From Helicobacter pylori (GTDB lineage: Bacteria; Campylobacterota; Campylobacteria; Campylobacterales; Helicobacteraceae), in assembly GCF_030062585.1 (NCBI RefSeq), contig NZ_CP071935.1, positions 1,194,627 through 1,258,626 of the forward strand: DNA of 64,000 bases, in the 5' to 3' direction. The stretch's first letter is position 1. Every line of letters begins with the position of its first letter. This document shows, piece by piece, positions 37,636 to 47,183 of the stretch. Position numbers and translations under genes: made by a program. The notes under the pieces are model-generated. The model made no database searches and was not told the DNA's origin. It saw only the letters and a program-made list of their open reading frames with translations.

Positions 37636-37758
37636 TTAAAATCTAAATAAGACGCAAAAATCCCTAAAATATGGATAGGGTTTATATGGGGGTGAAAAGA
37701 TAAAACGGCTGACTAGAGAGAGAGAGAGAGAAAGCGAATTTTTAAGAATAACAACCAT
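37636..37758 (-). CDS. 40-residue ORF with a CT-repeat leader, possibly phase variable
   Basis: ATG 37758 is preceded by AGGAG six bases upstream and by a TATAAT at 37790-37795. It encodes MVVILKNSLSLSLSLVSRF followed by a Tyr/Pro/Phe-rich tail ending CVLFRF. The LSLSLSL run comes from (CT)8, the same device that switches Hop signal peptides on and off. With eight repeats the frame stays open to TAA 37636-37638; other counts would end it early. It could be the remnant of a hop gene start or an independent small membrane peptide. Not recognised. Confidence 0.45.
   Translation of the reverse strand: MVVILKNSLSLSLSLVSRFIFSPPYKPYPYFRDFCVLFRF
37715..37730 (-). repeat. (CT)8 dinucleotide tract
   Basis: Eight perfect CT units on the minus strand inside the 40-codon ORF. 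Such tracts mutate by slipped-strand pairing in H. pylori. Confidence 0.95.
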
Positions 37759-37789
37759 TACAAACTCCTAGCACCATTTAATGGCTCTC

Positions 37790-37795
37790 ATTATA
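37790..37795 (-). promoter_or_regulatory. Promoter -10 box for the CT-tract ORF and dynamin-like genes
   Basis: TATAAT on the minus strand, 31 bases upstream of ATG 37758. It lies just past the vapD stop and could drive the small ORF and the GTPase genes beyond. Confidence 0.5.
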
Positions 37796-37802
37796 CTCAA
37801 TT

Positions 37803-38093
37803 TCATAAAACAATCTTGATAGCCGGCATTAAATCGTTGTTTTCTTCTATTTTTAACATCCTCACATCTTTAACACAAACCGCAAAACTTGGTATTTGCT
37901 TGGCTAAAATTTGCACCGTAGCGACGCAAGTAACAGCGTTGATGGTCTCATCGCCAAAATACACGCTACCTTGTTGCCATTTAAAGCCGTGTTGTTCCAT
38001 GAATTTACGAATATCAGAATAAACTTTTGACAGATTCACTCCGTTTTCATTCAAGCAATTCGTGTCAAGATCAAAAGTTACAGCATACATCAT
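37803..38093 (-). CDS. vapD: VapD-family ribonuclease
   Basis: 96 residues; two adjacent ATGs (38093 and 38090) with AAGGAG upstream. The beginning YAVTFDLDTNCL and WQQGSVYFGDE match VapD, a small Cas2-like endoribonuclease. In other bacteria VapD can be the toxin of a toxin-antitoxin pair, and H. pylori VapD (HP0315) cuts RNA. The likely catalytic Asp is Asp9 (FDLD). No antitoxin gene is recognised beside it. Corresponds to HP0967. Confidence 0.85.
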   Translation of the reverse strand: MMYAVTFDLDTNCLNENGVNLSKVYSDIRKFMEQHGFKWQQGSVYFGDETINAVTCVATVQILAKQIPSFAVCVKDVRMLKIEENNDLMPAIKIVL

Positions 38094-38156
38094 TAGCTCC
38101 TTTATTGGTGTTATAGCATATTTTTACTTAGAATTTCGTTTGATAACTCATGCGTT

Positions 38157-38438
38157 TTACAACCCATGCGTTTGAGAATAAAACAATTTCATTTCTTTAG
38201 AAGCGAACTGGTTTTTTAAAGCTTGAGCCAAAGATAAAGCCACTTCATCGCTTAAAAAAAGCTTGAATTTAGCGTAGTCTTTACGCCCGCTCACCTGCTC
38301 TTTTTGGCTTAAAAGCAATGAAGAAGCGGCGTATTTATAGCATTCCACATAAAAAAAATCATCAAAACCTTTTTCAAATAAATAATCTATTAAAGCGTCT
38401 TTCAAGCAAATATCAATATAAATTTCTAAAGCGAGCAT
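38157..38438 (-). CDS. DUF3240-like protein at the end of the czn cluster
   Basis: 93 residues: LEIYIDICLKDALIDYLFEKG, YAASSLLLSQKEQVSGRKD and LFLSDEVALSLAQALKNQF fit a small ferredoxin-like (P-II-like) fold that is often encoded next to heavy-metal RND pumps. It starts 15 bases after cznA, so it is probably the fourth gene of the operon and may sense metal or regulate the pump. Function unproved. Corresponds to HP0968. Confidence 0.65.
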   Translation of the reverse strand: MLALEIYIDICLKDALIDYLFEKGFDDFFYVECYKYAASSLLLSQKEQVSGRKDYAKFKLFLSDEVALSLAQALKNQFASKEMKLFYSQTHGL

Positions 38439-38453
38439 GCAAAATCCTTTAAC

Positions 38454-41400
38454 TCAAACGATTTTAATCTTTTTAGCAATGAGCATGAACATGGGCGGTA
38501 GTAAGAGTAAGGTTAGAGCGCTTGAGGTAACCAAACCTCCAAGCACCACGATCGCTAAAGGTTTTTGGACTTCTGATCCCACGCTATGAGAAAATAATAA
38601 AGGGAGCAAACCCAAACCGGCAATGCAAGCGGTCATTAAAACCGGTCTCAAACGCCTTTTAGCGCCCAATAAAACGCATTCTTCTACGCTTTTTCCTTGC
38701 AAGAGAAGCTCTTTAAAATAGCCTATCATCACCACGCCATTTAAAACCGCAATCCCAAAAAGAGCGATAAAGCCCACGCTCGCTGGCACGGAAATATACT
38801 CCCCTACCGCAAACAACGCAATAAGCCCTCCAGTAACCGCAAAAGGGATATTCAAAAGAATGAGCAAGGCTAAAGGAATGCTTTTAAAAGTGAAAAAAAG
38901 AATGAAAAAAATCGCTAAGATGCTTAAAGGGATAACAGTGGAAAGCCTTTTGTTGGCCCGTTGCTGGTTTTCAAACTGCCCCCCATAAGTGATATAGTAG
39001 CTAGGAGGGAGCTTGATGTTTTGAGCGATCACTTTTTTAGCCTCTTCTACAAAAGAGTTCAAATCGCGCCCCACCACATTACTGCGAACCACGCTCATGC
39101 GCATTGAATTTTCACGCACGATAGAAACAGGGCCATCCACTTCTTCAATTTTGGCGATAGAAGTGATAGGCACTAAAACGCCATATTTTGAAGTCAAGGC
39201 CAAACTTTTGATTTTAGTGATAGAGCTTGCAAAATCGCTCTCTTGACGGATCATCACTGGGGTTCGTGAAATCCCTGTAGGGATCACATCCACGATCAAA
39301 CCCTCTAAAGCGGATTTTAAAAACTTGGAAAATTCATCGCTACTGATCCCCACATCCGCCATCGCTTCTTTATTAGGGGTTACATACAAATAATTCACGC
39401 CCTCATTAAGCGTGGTTAAAACTTCACTAGATCCTTTAATCCCTTTTAAAACTTGCACGATTTGAAAACTCAACTCGTTTAAGGCGCTAATATCATCTCC
39501 AAAAATCTTAACCGCTAAATCCCCCCTAACCCCTGTAAGCATTTCAGAAATCCTCATTTCAATGGGTTGGGTGAAAGAAAAGTTAATCCCCTTAAAGTCT
39601 TTTAAAGAATCTATGATTTTTTCTAATAATTCATCTTTGGTTTTAACGCTCCATTCTTTTTTAGGGATAAAAGAAATAAAAGTATCGGTTTGATTCAAGC
39701 CCCCTAAATCCAGCCCCAATTCATCGCTCCCTGTGCGCGCGACAATGCTTTTAACTTCCTTGACATGCTTTTTAATCGCGCTCTCAATGTTTAACATGAG
39801 ATCCCTAGATTGATCTAAAGAAATAGAAGGGGTGGTTTCCACGCTCAAAACCACATCGCCCTCATCTAAAGCGGGCATGAAATTCTTCCCCACAAAAGGG
39901 AATAAAGAAAGGCTTGCGATTAAAAAAACAAACGCTCCTAAAATCACTTTTTTAGGGTTATGCACAAAAAATTCCAATAAAGGGGCGTAGATTCTGTTTA
40001 AAAACCTCGTTAAAAAGGTTTCGCTATGGGGCGTGGCTTTTAAGACAAGAGAGCTCACTACAGGAATGATAGTGATGGATAGAACTAAAGTGCCTAAAAG
40101 CGCATACACAATGCTTTGCGCTAAAGGCCTAAACATCTTGCCCTCTAACCCCTGTAAGGTTAGAATCGGCACAAAAAACACAATAATAATCACCACCCCG
40201 CTCACCACTGAAACGGCGATTTCTTTACAAGAACGATAGATTGCATGGAGTTTAGTGGTTTTAGTGTTAGCGCTCAATTTTTCAAAAGCGTTTTCCACCA
40301 CCACCACGGCTGAGTCAATGAGCATGCCTATAGCGATAACCAACCCCCCTAAACTCATCAAGTTTAAAGTCAGATCGCTAAACTTGATAAAAATAAACGC
40401 CACGGACAAGCTTAAGGGTAAAATCGCCCCCACAGCCACGCTCGCCCTCAAATTCCCTAAAAATAAAAAGAGCGTGATGATGATTAAAACAACGGCTTCA
40501 ATGAGCGTTTTAGAAACGGTGGCAACGGCTTTTTGCGTAAATTCTGAGCGATCATAAAAAACATTAATGGACACGCCACTCGGTAAAAAGGGTTTTAATT
40601 CTTCTAGTTTTTGATACACTTGAGTGATGATTTCTTTCGTGTTGGCTTCTTTTAAAGAAAGCACCAAGCCTTCTGTGGTCTCGCCCACGCCATCTTTAGT
40701 GACAAACCCTAAGCGGGTGCGAGACTGGCTGATGACTTTTGCAAAATCCTTAATGTGCAAATGCCCTAAATTCGTGGAAACGGTGATTTTGCCAATGTCT
40801 TCTAAACTCAAAGAAGCGGTTTGGATTTTGACTAAAAAGGTTTCGCCATCTCTATCCACGCGCCCCGCTCCGCTGTTTCTTAAATTCACTCTCACAGCCG
40901 ATTCTAAATCAGAAATACTCACCCCAAGTCTCGCCATGTCATTAAAATCCGGCACAATCACAAACGCTCTGCTAAAGCCTCCAATAGAATTGACATCCGC
41001 CACGCCACTAATCATTCTCAATTGCGGGCGGATCACAAAGTCTAAAAGCTGTCGTTTTTCTATCTCAGTGATATTGCCATCAATGGTGAACATAAAAATG
41101 TCTGATAGAGGCGTAACAATGGGCGCCATGCCCCCTTCAACCCCCACGGGTAGATCTTTCATCACGCTGCTCAAGCGCTCATTGACAATATTCCTCGCTA
41201 AATAAATATCCACGCTGTCATCAAAATCTATCGTAATGTCTGAAATAGAATATTTTGAAACACTTCTTAAAGATTTTTGCCCTTTCAAGCCTAAAAGCTC
41301 CAATTCTAAAGGGCGCACGATGTTGTTTTCCATTTCTTCAGGGCTAGAGCCGGGGAGTTTTAAAATGATTTTAACTTGAGTGGGCGAAATATCCGGGAAA

Positions 41401-41516
41401 GCGTCCACTGGAGTGTGGATAAAACTATAAGTCCCAAAAAACAAAATAAGAATCGCGCCAACAATCACGATCACTCTTTGGCGTAAGGAAAATTCAATGA
41501 TGGAAGCGAGCATCAT
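38454..41516 (-). CDS. cznA: Heavy-metal efflux RND pump CznA
   Basis: 1020 residues with the twelve-segment RND layout and two large periplasmic loops. CzcA-type features include GDLAVKIFGDD and, in the fourth membrane segment, GMLIDSAVVVVENAFEKL with the proton-relay Asp. CznA exports cadmium, zinc and nickel in H. pylori and helps control urease by nickel level. It overlaps cznB by 4 bases. Confidence 0.94.
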   Translation of the reverse strand: MMLASIIEFSLRQRVIVIVGAILILFFGTYSFIHTPVDAFPDISPTQVKIILKLPGSSPEEMENNIVRPLELELLGLKGQKSLRSVSKYSISDITIDFDDSVDIYLARNIVNERLSSVMKDLPVGVEGGMAPIVTPLSDIFMFTIDGNITEIEKRQLLDFVIRPQLRMISGVADVNSIGGFSRAFVIVPDFNDMARLGVSISDLESAVRVNLRNSGAGRVDRDGETFLVKIQTASLSLEDIGKITVSTNLGHLHIKDFAKVISQSRTRLGFVTKDGVGETTEGLVLSLKEANTKEIITQVYQKLEELKPFLPSGVSINVFYDRSEFTQKAVATVSKTLIEAVVLIIITLFLFLGNLRASVAVGAILPLSLSVAFIFIKFSDLTLNLMSLGGLVIAIGMLIDSAVVVVENAFEKLSANTKTTKLHAIYRSCKEIAVSVVSGVVIIIVFFVPILTLQGLEGKMFRPLAQSIVYALLGTLVLSITIIPVVSSLVLKATPHSETFLTRFLNRIYAPLLEFFVHNPKKVILGAFVFLIASLSLFPFVGKNFMPALDEGDVVLSVETTPSISLDQSRDLMLNIESAIKKHVKEVKSIVARTGSDELGLDLGGLNQTDTFISFIPKKEWSVKTKDELLEKIIDSLKDFKGINFSFTQPIEMRISEMLTGVRGDLAVKIFGDDISALNELSFQIVQVLKGIKGSSEVLTTLNEGVNYLYVTPNKEAMADVGISSDEFSKFLKSALEGLIVDVIPTGISRTPVMIRQESDFASSITKIKSLALTSKYGVLVPITSIAKIEEVDGPVSIVRENSMRMSVVRSNVVGRDLNSFVEEAKKVIAQNIKLPPSYYITYGGQFENQQRANKRLSTVIPLSILAIFFILFFTFKSIPLALLILLNIPFAVTGGLIALFAVGEYISVPASVGFIALFGIAVLNGVVMIGYFKELLLQGKSVEECVLLGAKRRLRPVLMTACIAGLGLLPLLFSHSVGSEVQKPLAIVVLGGLVTSSALTLLLLPPMFMLIAKKIKIV

Positions 41517-42586
41517 TCTTCCCCTAAATTGTTGATCATGCCTTTTAACCCTATCAATGACCCCACTGCCACGCTGTCATTGGGGTGTAAATTTTGAGCG
41601 TTCACGATAAAAATCTTGCTGCGCTCTTCTAAAACTTGAACCACCACAGGCCTAAAACCTTTAGGCGTTCTCACAAACACCAGGTAATCTTTCCCGTTTC
41701 TAATTAAAGCGTTTGAAGGGATTAAAACCGAGTCTTTGGGTTGAGAGCCTTGAATATACATTTCTACCATTTCCCCCACATGGTAATTGCCCTCATCTAA
41801 TAAAGCGGTGGCTAAAATCGTGTTAGAGCCTTTGTCTAACACCACCGAAACGCTTTGGATTTTCCCGATTTTTTCCCCCTCTTCATTATAGACCGGCGAA
41901 TCCCTTTTAATGGTTTTAGAAACGCCTACAGGCAATTTGATTTGAGCGATTAAATCATCGCTTTTTGAAATACGCACGTAGCTAGTGAAAGCCAAAATCT
42001 TTTCGCCCACATTTTTAGGCGCTAACGCTAAAAGACCGCTGTCTCTAGCCACAATCCTAAAACCATACTGCCCTTTAGGGTTTTTGGGATCCACGCCAAA
42101 GCTTTTAAACGCGCTCTCTAATTGTTCCACCTTTAAGCCCATTTCTTCACTGGTTAGAAAGCTCGTTTGATACTCCCTTTTAGGGATCACCCCCGCCCTA
42201 TAAAGCTCTAAATCTTTTTTAGTAATATCTTTAGCGATCTTTAATTTATTTTGGTTGTTTTGCAATTCAAAATACAGATTGCTTAAATCAATGGAGCTCA
42301 CTTCACAGATCGCATCTCCAGCCTTCACCTGCTCGCCCTCTCTTTTATAAACAGCGACCACAGACGCATCAAAACTCAAGCTCTGCACCACAGAGCTTTT
42401 ACTATCAAAATCAATATAAGCGTTAAAAGGAAGCCCTTTACTGAAAATCTCTTTATCTAATTTAATCACCTTTAACCCCATGGGTTGCAAGTTTTTTTCT
42501 TCTAAAACAATTTCTGGATACTCTTTGGCTTCCAAAAAAACACCCAAAACGCCCATTAACATAAGCCACCATAACGCCCGCTTCAA
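41513..42586 (-). CDS. cznB: Membrane-fusion protein CznB
   Basis: 357 residues with an N-terminal signal/anchor (LWWLMLMGVLGVFLEAKE). Lipoyl-like half motifs (VVAVYKREGEQVKAGDAICEV) flank a helical hairpin, followed by beta-barrel and membrane-proximal domains. It links the CznA pump to the outer membrane channel CznC. ATGA overlaps on both sides show coupled translation. Confidence 0.92.
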   Translation of the reverse strand: MKRALWWLMLMGVLGVFLEAKEYPEIVLEEKNLQPMGLKVIKLDKEIFSKGLPFNAYIDFDSKSSVVQSLSFDASVVAVYKREGEQVKAGDAICEVSSIDLSNLYFELQNNQNKLKIAKDITKKDLELYRAGVIPKREYQTSFLTSEEMGLKVEQLESAFKSFGVDPKNPKGQYGFRIVARDSGLLALAPKNVGEKILAFTSYVRISKSDDLIAQIKLPVGVSKTIKRDSPVYNEEGEKIGKIQSVSVVLDKGSNTILATALLDEGNYHVGEMVEMYIQGSQPKDSVLIPSNALIRNGKDYLVFVRTPKGFRPVVVQVLEERSKIFIVNAQNLHPNDSVAVGSLIGLKGMINNLGEE

Positions 42587-43899
42587 TGCAATTCTCCTAA
42601 TCTGGTCAAGCTCTCCCCTAAAGTCTCTTCTAAAAGCGCGCTAATATCAATGTATTCAATCTTGGCTTCCGCTAGAGTGATGAGAGCGTCCATGTAAGAA
42701 TTTTGATAAATCAAGTATTCAAAAAGCCCGATTTTTTGGGCTTCATAAGCGATGCGCCCCATTTCCATCAAACGCTTCTTATTGGCAATGGCTTCTTTTT
42801 GGGTTTCAATGTATGCTTCTTTGGTTTTGAGCTGGTTTAAGTAGGAATTGGCGTTAATTCTAATGTTTCGTTTCATCACTTCATTTTGCGCGAGCGTCCC
42901 GCTTTGCAAATCCAAGAATTTACGCTTTTGATAGATATTTTTAGGCGTTACCGGTAAAGGGATATGCACTTCTATAGAAAGATTGGTTGAAGAGTTATAG
43001 CTTTCAGAGCCAATCCCAAATTCAAATGCATTAAACACGTCTCTATTAGCCAGTTTCGCATTCACTTGATAATCTTTAGCCGTCAAATCCAAAATATCCA
43101 CATACAACGAGCGATCCAATTTGAACTTTAAAGCTTCAGGCTCTAATCGCACGTATTCAAAATCCAAACCGATCACCTTGACATCATGCAAATGGTCTAA
43201 ATAAGTGTCAAAATGCACCCCCTCTTTGACCGGCTCCACAATCGCAAGCATCGTGTCTAGCATCTTTTCTAAATCTATGAGTTTGGTTTCCACATTGGTT
43301 TTAGCGAGTTTGGATTCCAAATAAGAATTATTGAAGTTGATATAATCTTTTTCGCTCATGCTGCCGGCTTTGACTTTTTCTTTAGCGATTTTGAGCTGCG
43401 AATAAAAGTTCGCTTCTCGTTGCGCATACACCTGATACTTTTCTTTAGTCATCACATAAGTCAAATAAAGGCGTTTAGCGCCAATAAAAGCGAGATTTTT
43501 ATTCAATTGATAGCTTTTATCGTATTGAATGGTTTTGATAGAAAGGCTTTTGGATAAAAGCGAACTCACCCATGGGAGCTTGGGTCTTACCATTAAAAGG
43601 GTTCTGGGCTGCGCTTCTACAATGCCTTGGAAGTTTTTCACCATAGAAGTTTCATTATAAATATAGGGGAAATCCCAAGCGTTCACGGAGCGTTGCTCAT
43701 TCAAACGGCTTTTAAAATCGGCTTTTTTGCCGATCAACTCCATTGAATTAATTTCTACTTCTTTAAAAAACTCTTGTAGGGTAAAGATTTTCGCGCTAAG
43801 CATGCCCGCACTAAACATGCTTATAAAAAAAGTTACCCCCAAAAAACGCTGGATTTTGCATTTGACAGCATTAAATCGCAATTTCTTTAATATCCCCAA
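42583..43899 (-). CDS. cznC: Outer-membrane channel protein CznC
   Basis: About 438 residues if begun at TTG 43899, which overlaps the glyS end by 29 bases; another TTG six codons later is possible, and no ATG is near. Signal-peptide-like segment [19 protein letters not shown], then long helices typical of TolC-type channels ([40 protein letters not shown]). It completes the CznCBA tripartite efflux system. Overlap with glyS suggests cotranscription. Confidence 0.88.
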   Translation of the reverse strand: MGILKKLRFNAVKCKIQRFLGVTFFISMFSAGMLSAKIFTLQEFFKEVEINSMELIGKKADFKSRLNEQRSVNAWDFPYIYNETSMVKNFQGIVEAQPRTLLMVRPKLPWVSSLLSKSLSIKTIQYDKSYQLNKNLAFIGAKRLYLTYVMTKEKYQVYAQREANFYSQLKIAKEKVKAGSMSEKDYINFNNSYLESKLAKTNVETKLIDLEKMLDTMLAIVEPVKEGVHFDTYLDHLHDVKVIGLDFEYVRLEPEALKFKLDRSLYVDILDLTAKDYQVNAKLANRDVFNAFEFGIGSESYNSSTNLSIEVHIPLPVTPKNIYQKRKFLDLQSGTLAQNEVMKRNIRINANSYLNQLKTKEAYIETQKEAIANKKRLMEMGRIAYEAQKIGLFEYLIYQNSYMDALITLAEAKIEYIDISALLEETLGESLTRLGELH

Positions 43900-45976
43900 T
43901 TTCTAAGAAACTTTGATACACGCCCCACAAGAAATTTTTACGATTTTTTTGGATTTCTATATCTTTATCCATGACTAGCACGCTTTTAAAATACTCTTCT
44001 AAAGGCGCATGCAAACCAAAATAAGCCTCTATTTTGCTATCCAAACTCTCAAAAGCGCTCATTTTGATCGCGTTAAACGCTTCAAAAAGGGCATGCTCTT
44101 GCGATTCTTTGAAAAGACTCGTAGAAAACCCGCTTGATTCGTTAGGGTTTCTGTCTTTATTGATATTGGCTAGGCGTTTGAAAGCGCTAAAAAGCAACTC
44201 TTTTTTTTGAGCGTTCTTGGGTTCATCTAAAAAGCGTTTTAAGGCTTTGACTTTCTGGATGATTGTAACAATGTCTCGCTCGTTGGTGTTTAACACGCTC
44301 CTTATAATAGAGGGGTTACAATCTATTAAATTATGAAAGCGCTCCAGTAAAAACTTCTCTAAAATTTCTAAATCAAAGCTTTGATAAACGCCCACTTTTT
44401 CAAAGAGGTTTTTCAAATCCGCTTTCAAGTCAAATTCTAACCCGTAATGCGCAATGATTTTCAATAGCCCAAAACTCAAACGCCTTAAAGCAAAAGGATC
44501 TTTAGATCCGCTAGGGATTTTACCCGCGCTAAAAAGAGAAAACAAGCTGTCTAATTTCAAGCTCAAAGCCACGATCGCGCTAAAAACACTAGAGGGCAAG
44601 GGGGCGTTTTCGCTTGCGGGCAAATACTGCTCTTTCACACTCAAGGCGACCAACTCGTTTTCGTTTTGTTCTAAAGCGTAGTAATAGCCCATGATCCCTT
44701 GAAGCTCGCTAAATTCATACACCACTTCACTGAGTAAATCCGCCTTAGCGATTTGAACGGCTCGGCCAATCAATTCAAGGGCTTTTTCTAAAGGCATGTT
44801 TAAAGATGAAATATATTTTTGCGTCAAGTATTGAGCGATGATCGCTTCGCGCTCCATTTTATCTTTTAAAGTCCCTAAACCTTGCACAAAAACCACGCTC
44901 TCTAAAGGGGCGTTATCTAAGGGCTTTTTAAGATCGTTTTCATAAAAGAAAACCGCATCGCTCAAGCGGGCTTTTAAAACCTTTTGATTGCCTGCAATGA
45001 TTTTTTGCTTGTCTTTATTGATAGCGTTACTCACCACAATAAAGCCGTTGTGCAATGTTGGGCTTTCTTCTTGGCTTTTTTGACAAAAGGTTGCAAAATA
45101 GCGTTGGTTTTCTTTCATGGAAGTGGTGATGATTTCACTGGGTAATTTTAAAAACGCCTTGTCAAACTCCCCCAAAAGCGCGCTGGGGTATTCCGTGATC
45201 GCTACAACCTCATCTAATAGATCCCTATCTATTTCTACGCTAATGTGATGCTTTGTTTCTAGCTCTTTAATTTCTTGTAAGATTTTAGCTTCGCGCTTTT
45301 TAGGGTCTAAAATGACATGGTTTTTTTCTAAAACTTCAAAATACGCTTTAGGGCTATCCACTTGGATGAAATCAAAACCCTCTTGTCGGTGCGCTTTGGT
45401 GGCTTGCTTGGTTTTAAAGCCATACTCTTTGACTTCAATACCGTTAAAATTTTCCCCATTAAACAACACGCAAATATTATGAATGGGTCTGATAAAGCTT
45501 TTTTCCACATTGCCCCAACGCATAGACTTCCCGAAATTCAAACCCTCTAAAAACTCTAACACAATGGGCATGATTAAATCTTTTGTAGGCTCTTTTTCAT
45601 GGATTTTAGCGTGATAAAGCACCTCTTTATTGTTTTTAAACGCTGTTTGGAAATGCTTGGGATCCTTTAGTCCTAATTTTTGATAAAACCCTAAACCTAG
45701 CGCGTTCAACCCTTGCGTTTTATCTTCATTGTTGCATGCGATTTTAACGGGAGGCCCAAAAAATTCCTCTTTGGTTTCTTGGGTTAAAAGAGGAAAGTCT
45801 TTGATAAACAAACACAAGCGCCTAGGGGTGTAAAAAATCTCTATATTTCCCACTTCTAAAGCGCGTTTTTGAAAAAGAGCGTGGAGTTTTTTAGGCATTT
45901 CTTTATATTCATTCAATAACGCTTGTGCGGGCAATTCTTCAACTAAAATCTCTACTAACAATTCATCTGAATGCAA
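43871..45976 (-). CDS. glyS: Glycyl-tRNA synthetase beta subunit
   Basis: 701 residues, full length. N-terminal [22 protein letters not shown], then FGKSMRWGN with [11 protein letters not shown], and the HD-like region [20 protein letters not shown], all typical of GlyS. It pairs with GlyQ (30474). The 112-base spacer to the next plus-strand gene holds both promoters. Confidence 0.96.
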   Translation of the reverse strand: MHSDELLVEILVEELPAQALLNEYKEMPKKLHALFQKRALEVGNIEIFYTPRRLCLFIKDFPLLTQETKEEFFGPPVKIACNNEDKTQGLNALGLGFYQKLGLKDPKHFQTAFKNNKEVLYHAKIHEKEPTKDLIMPIVLEFLEGLNFGKSMRWGNVEKSFIRPIHNICVLFNGENFNGIEVKEYGFKTKQATKAHRQEGFDFIQVDSPKAYFEVLEKNHVILDPKKREAKILQEIKELETKHHISVEIDRDLLDEVVAITEYPSALLGEFDKAFLKLPSEIITTSMKENQRYFATFCQKSQEESPTLHNGFIVVSNAINKDKQKIIAGNQKVLKARLSDAVFFYENDLKKPLDNAPLESVVFVQGLGTLKDKMEREAIIAQYLTQKYISSLNMPLEKALELIGRAVQIAKADLLSEVVYEFSELQGIMGYYYALEQNENELVALSVKEQYLPASENAPLPSSVFSAIVALSLKLDSLFSLFSAGKIPSGSKDPFALRRLSFGLLKIIAHYGLEFDLKADLKNLFEKVGVYQSFDLEILEKFLLERFHNLIDCNPSIIRSVLNTNERDIVTIIQKVKALKRFLDEPKNAQKKELLFSAFKRLANINKDRNPNESSGFSTSLFKESQEHALFEAFNAIKMSAFESLDSKIEAYFGLHAPLEEYFKSVLVMDKDIEIQKNRKNFLWGVYQSFLEIGDIKEIAI

Positions 45977-46088
45977 AATCTCAATTCTCCCTAAAAAACA
46001 AAATCACTTTTAAGACTAAATCATGTTAGAATTATACTTGAATTTATTTTTAGTTTAGTTTATTTTTTAAATACAAAAGGTAGGCGTT

Positions 46089-47171
46089 TTGAAACATTTG
46101 ACCCCACTCACTCACACCCTTTTTAAAGCCTTATGGCTAGGCACGGTCTTAAGCGCATCTTTAAGCTTAATTGCAGCAGAAAGCCCCACTAAAACAGAGC
46201 CTAAGCCCGCTAAGGGGGTTAAAAACAAACCCAAATCTCCCGTTACTAAAGTCATGATGACCAATTGCGACAACCTTAAAGACTTTAACGCTAAGCAAAA
46301 AGAAGTCTTAAAAGCCGCCTATCAATTCGGCTCTAAAGAAAATTTAGGCTATGAAATGGCAGGCATCGCATGGAAAGAATCATGCGCAGGGGTTTATAAA
46401 ATCAATTTTTCCGATCCGAGCGCGGGCGTGTACCATTCTTATATCCCAAGCGTTCTAAAAAGCTATGGACATAATAACAGCCCCTTTTTGCGTAATGTGA
46501 TGGGGGAATTGCTCATTAAAGACGATGCGTTTGCTTCTGAAGTGGCTTTAAAAGAGTTGCTCTATTGGAAAACACGCTACCATGACAATCTAAAAGACAT
46601 GATCAAATCTTACAACAAGGGCAGTCGTTGGGAAAAAAACGAGAAGTCTAACGCTGATGCTGAAAAATATTATGAAGAGATACAAGACAGGATCAGGCGT
46701 TTGAAAGAATCTAAAATCTTTGATTCGCAGTCCAGTAATGACCAAGAATTGCAAAAAAGCGCTAATAGCAACCTAGATTTAGACCCTATCGGCAACGCCA
46801 TGCCCCAAACTTTAGCCGCCCAAAAATCTCAAACAGAAAAATCTCAAATAGAGGAAACCCAAGCAGAAAAACCCCAAGAAATGAAAGAGACAACTAGCGA
46901 GCAAACAGCCAACAAGCCAGAAAAAGCAAAAGATAAACCCATGTATTTCACTCAAATCAATAGCGCTGATTTCACACCCGCTAAAAAACGCTCTCAAAAA
47001 CCGGCTAAAGCGAGTCCAAAACGCTCCTCTAAAAATAATATAAATAATGTAAAAAGCCACACTAAAACCGCTTCCAAAAATTCCAAAAAACAAGAAGTGT
47101 GCAAAAATTGCTCTCCAGGGCAAAGGAATGCGATTTTAGCCAACCACATCACTCTCATGCAAGAGCTTTAA
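46089..47171 (+). CDS. Secreted lysozyme-like (SLT fold) protein
   Basis: 360 residues from TTG 46089, with AAGGTAGG just upstream. Signal peptide ALWLGTVLSASLSLIAAES (cleavage near 30). Residues about 65-190 resemble a goose-type/SLT lysozyme domain: AGIAWKESCAGVYKINFSDP with Glu97 as the likely catalytic acid, and SYNKGSRWE for the YNxG motif. The rest is a low-complexity Lys/Gln/Thr/Glu region (QTEKSQIEETQAEKPQEM) and a Lys/Ser-rich stretch ending near CKNCSPGQRN. It may be a cell-wall hydrolase or a binding protein. Corresponds to HP0973. Confidence 0.7.
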   Translation: MKHLTPLTHTLFKALWLGTVLSASLSLIAAESPTKTEPKPAKGVKNKPKSPVTKVMMTNCDNLKDFNAKQKEVLKAAYQFGSKENLGYEMAGIAWKESCAGVYKINFSDPSAGVYHSYIPSVLKSYGHNNSPFLRNVMGELLIKDDAFASEVALKELLYWKTRYHDNLKDMIKSYNKGSRWEKNEKSNADAEKYYEEIQDRIRRLKESKIFDSQSSNDQELQKSANSNLDLDPIGNAMPQTLAAQKSQTEKSQIEETQAEKPQEMKETTSEQTANKPEKAKDKPMYFTQINSADFTPAKKRSQKPAKASPKRSSKNNINNVKSHTKTASKNSKKQEVCKNCSPGQRNAILANHITLMQEL

Positions 47172-47183
47172 AAAGTCCTAAAA

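Noticed and set aside
40033-41205. Plus-strand ORFs of up to 193 codons opposite cznA
   Set aside because: The minus strand encodes an intact RND pump; the antisense frames are open only because of codon bias.
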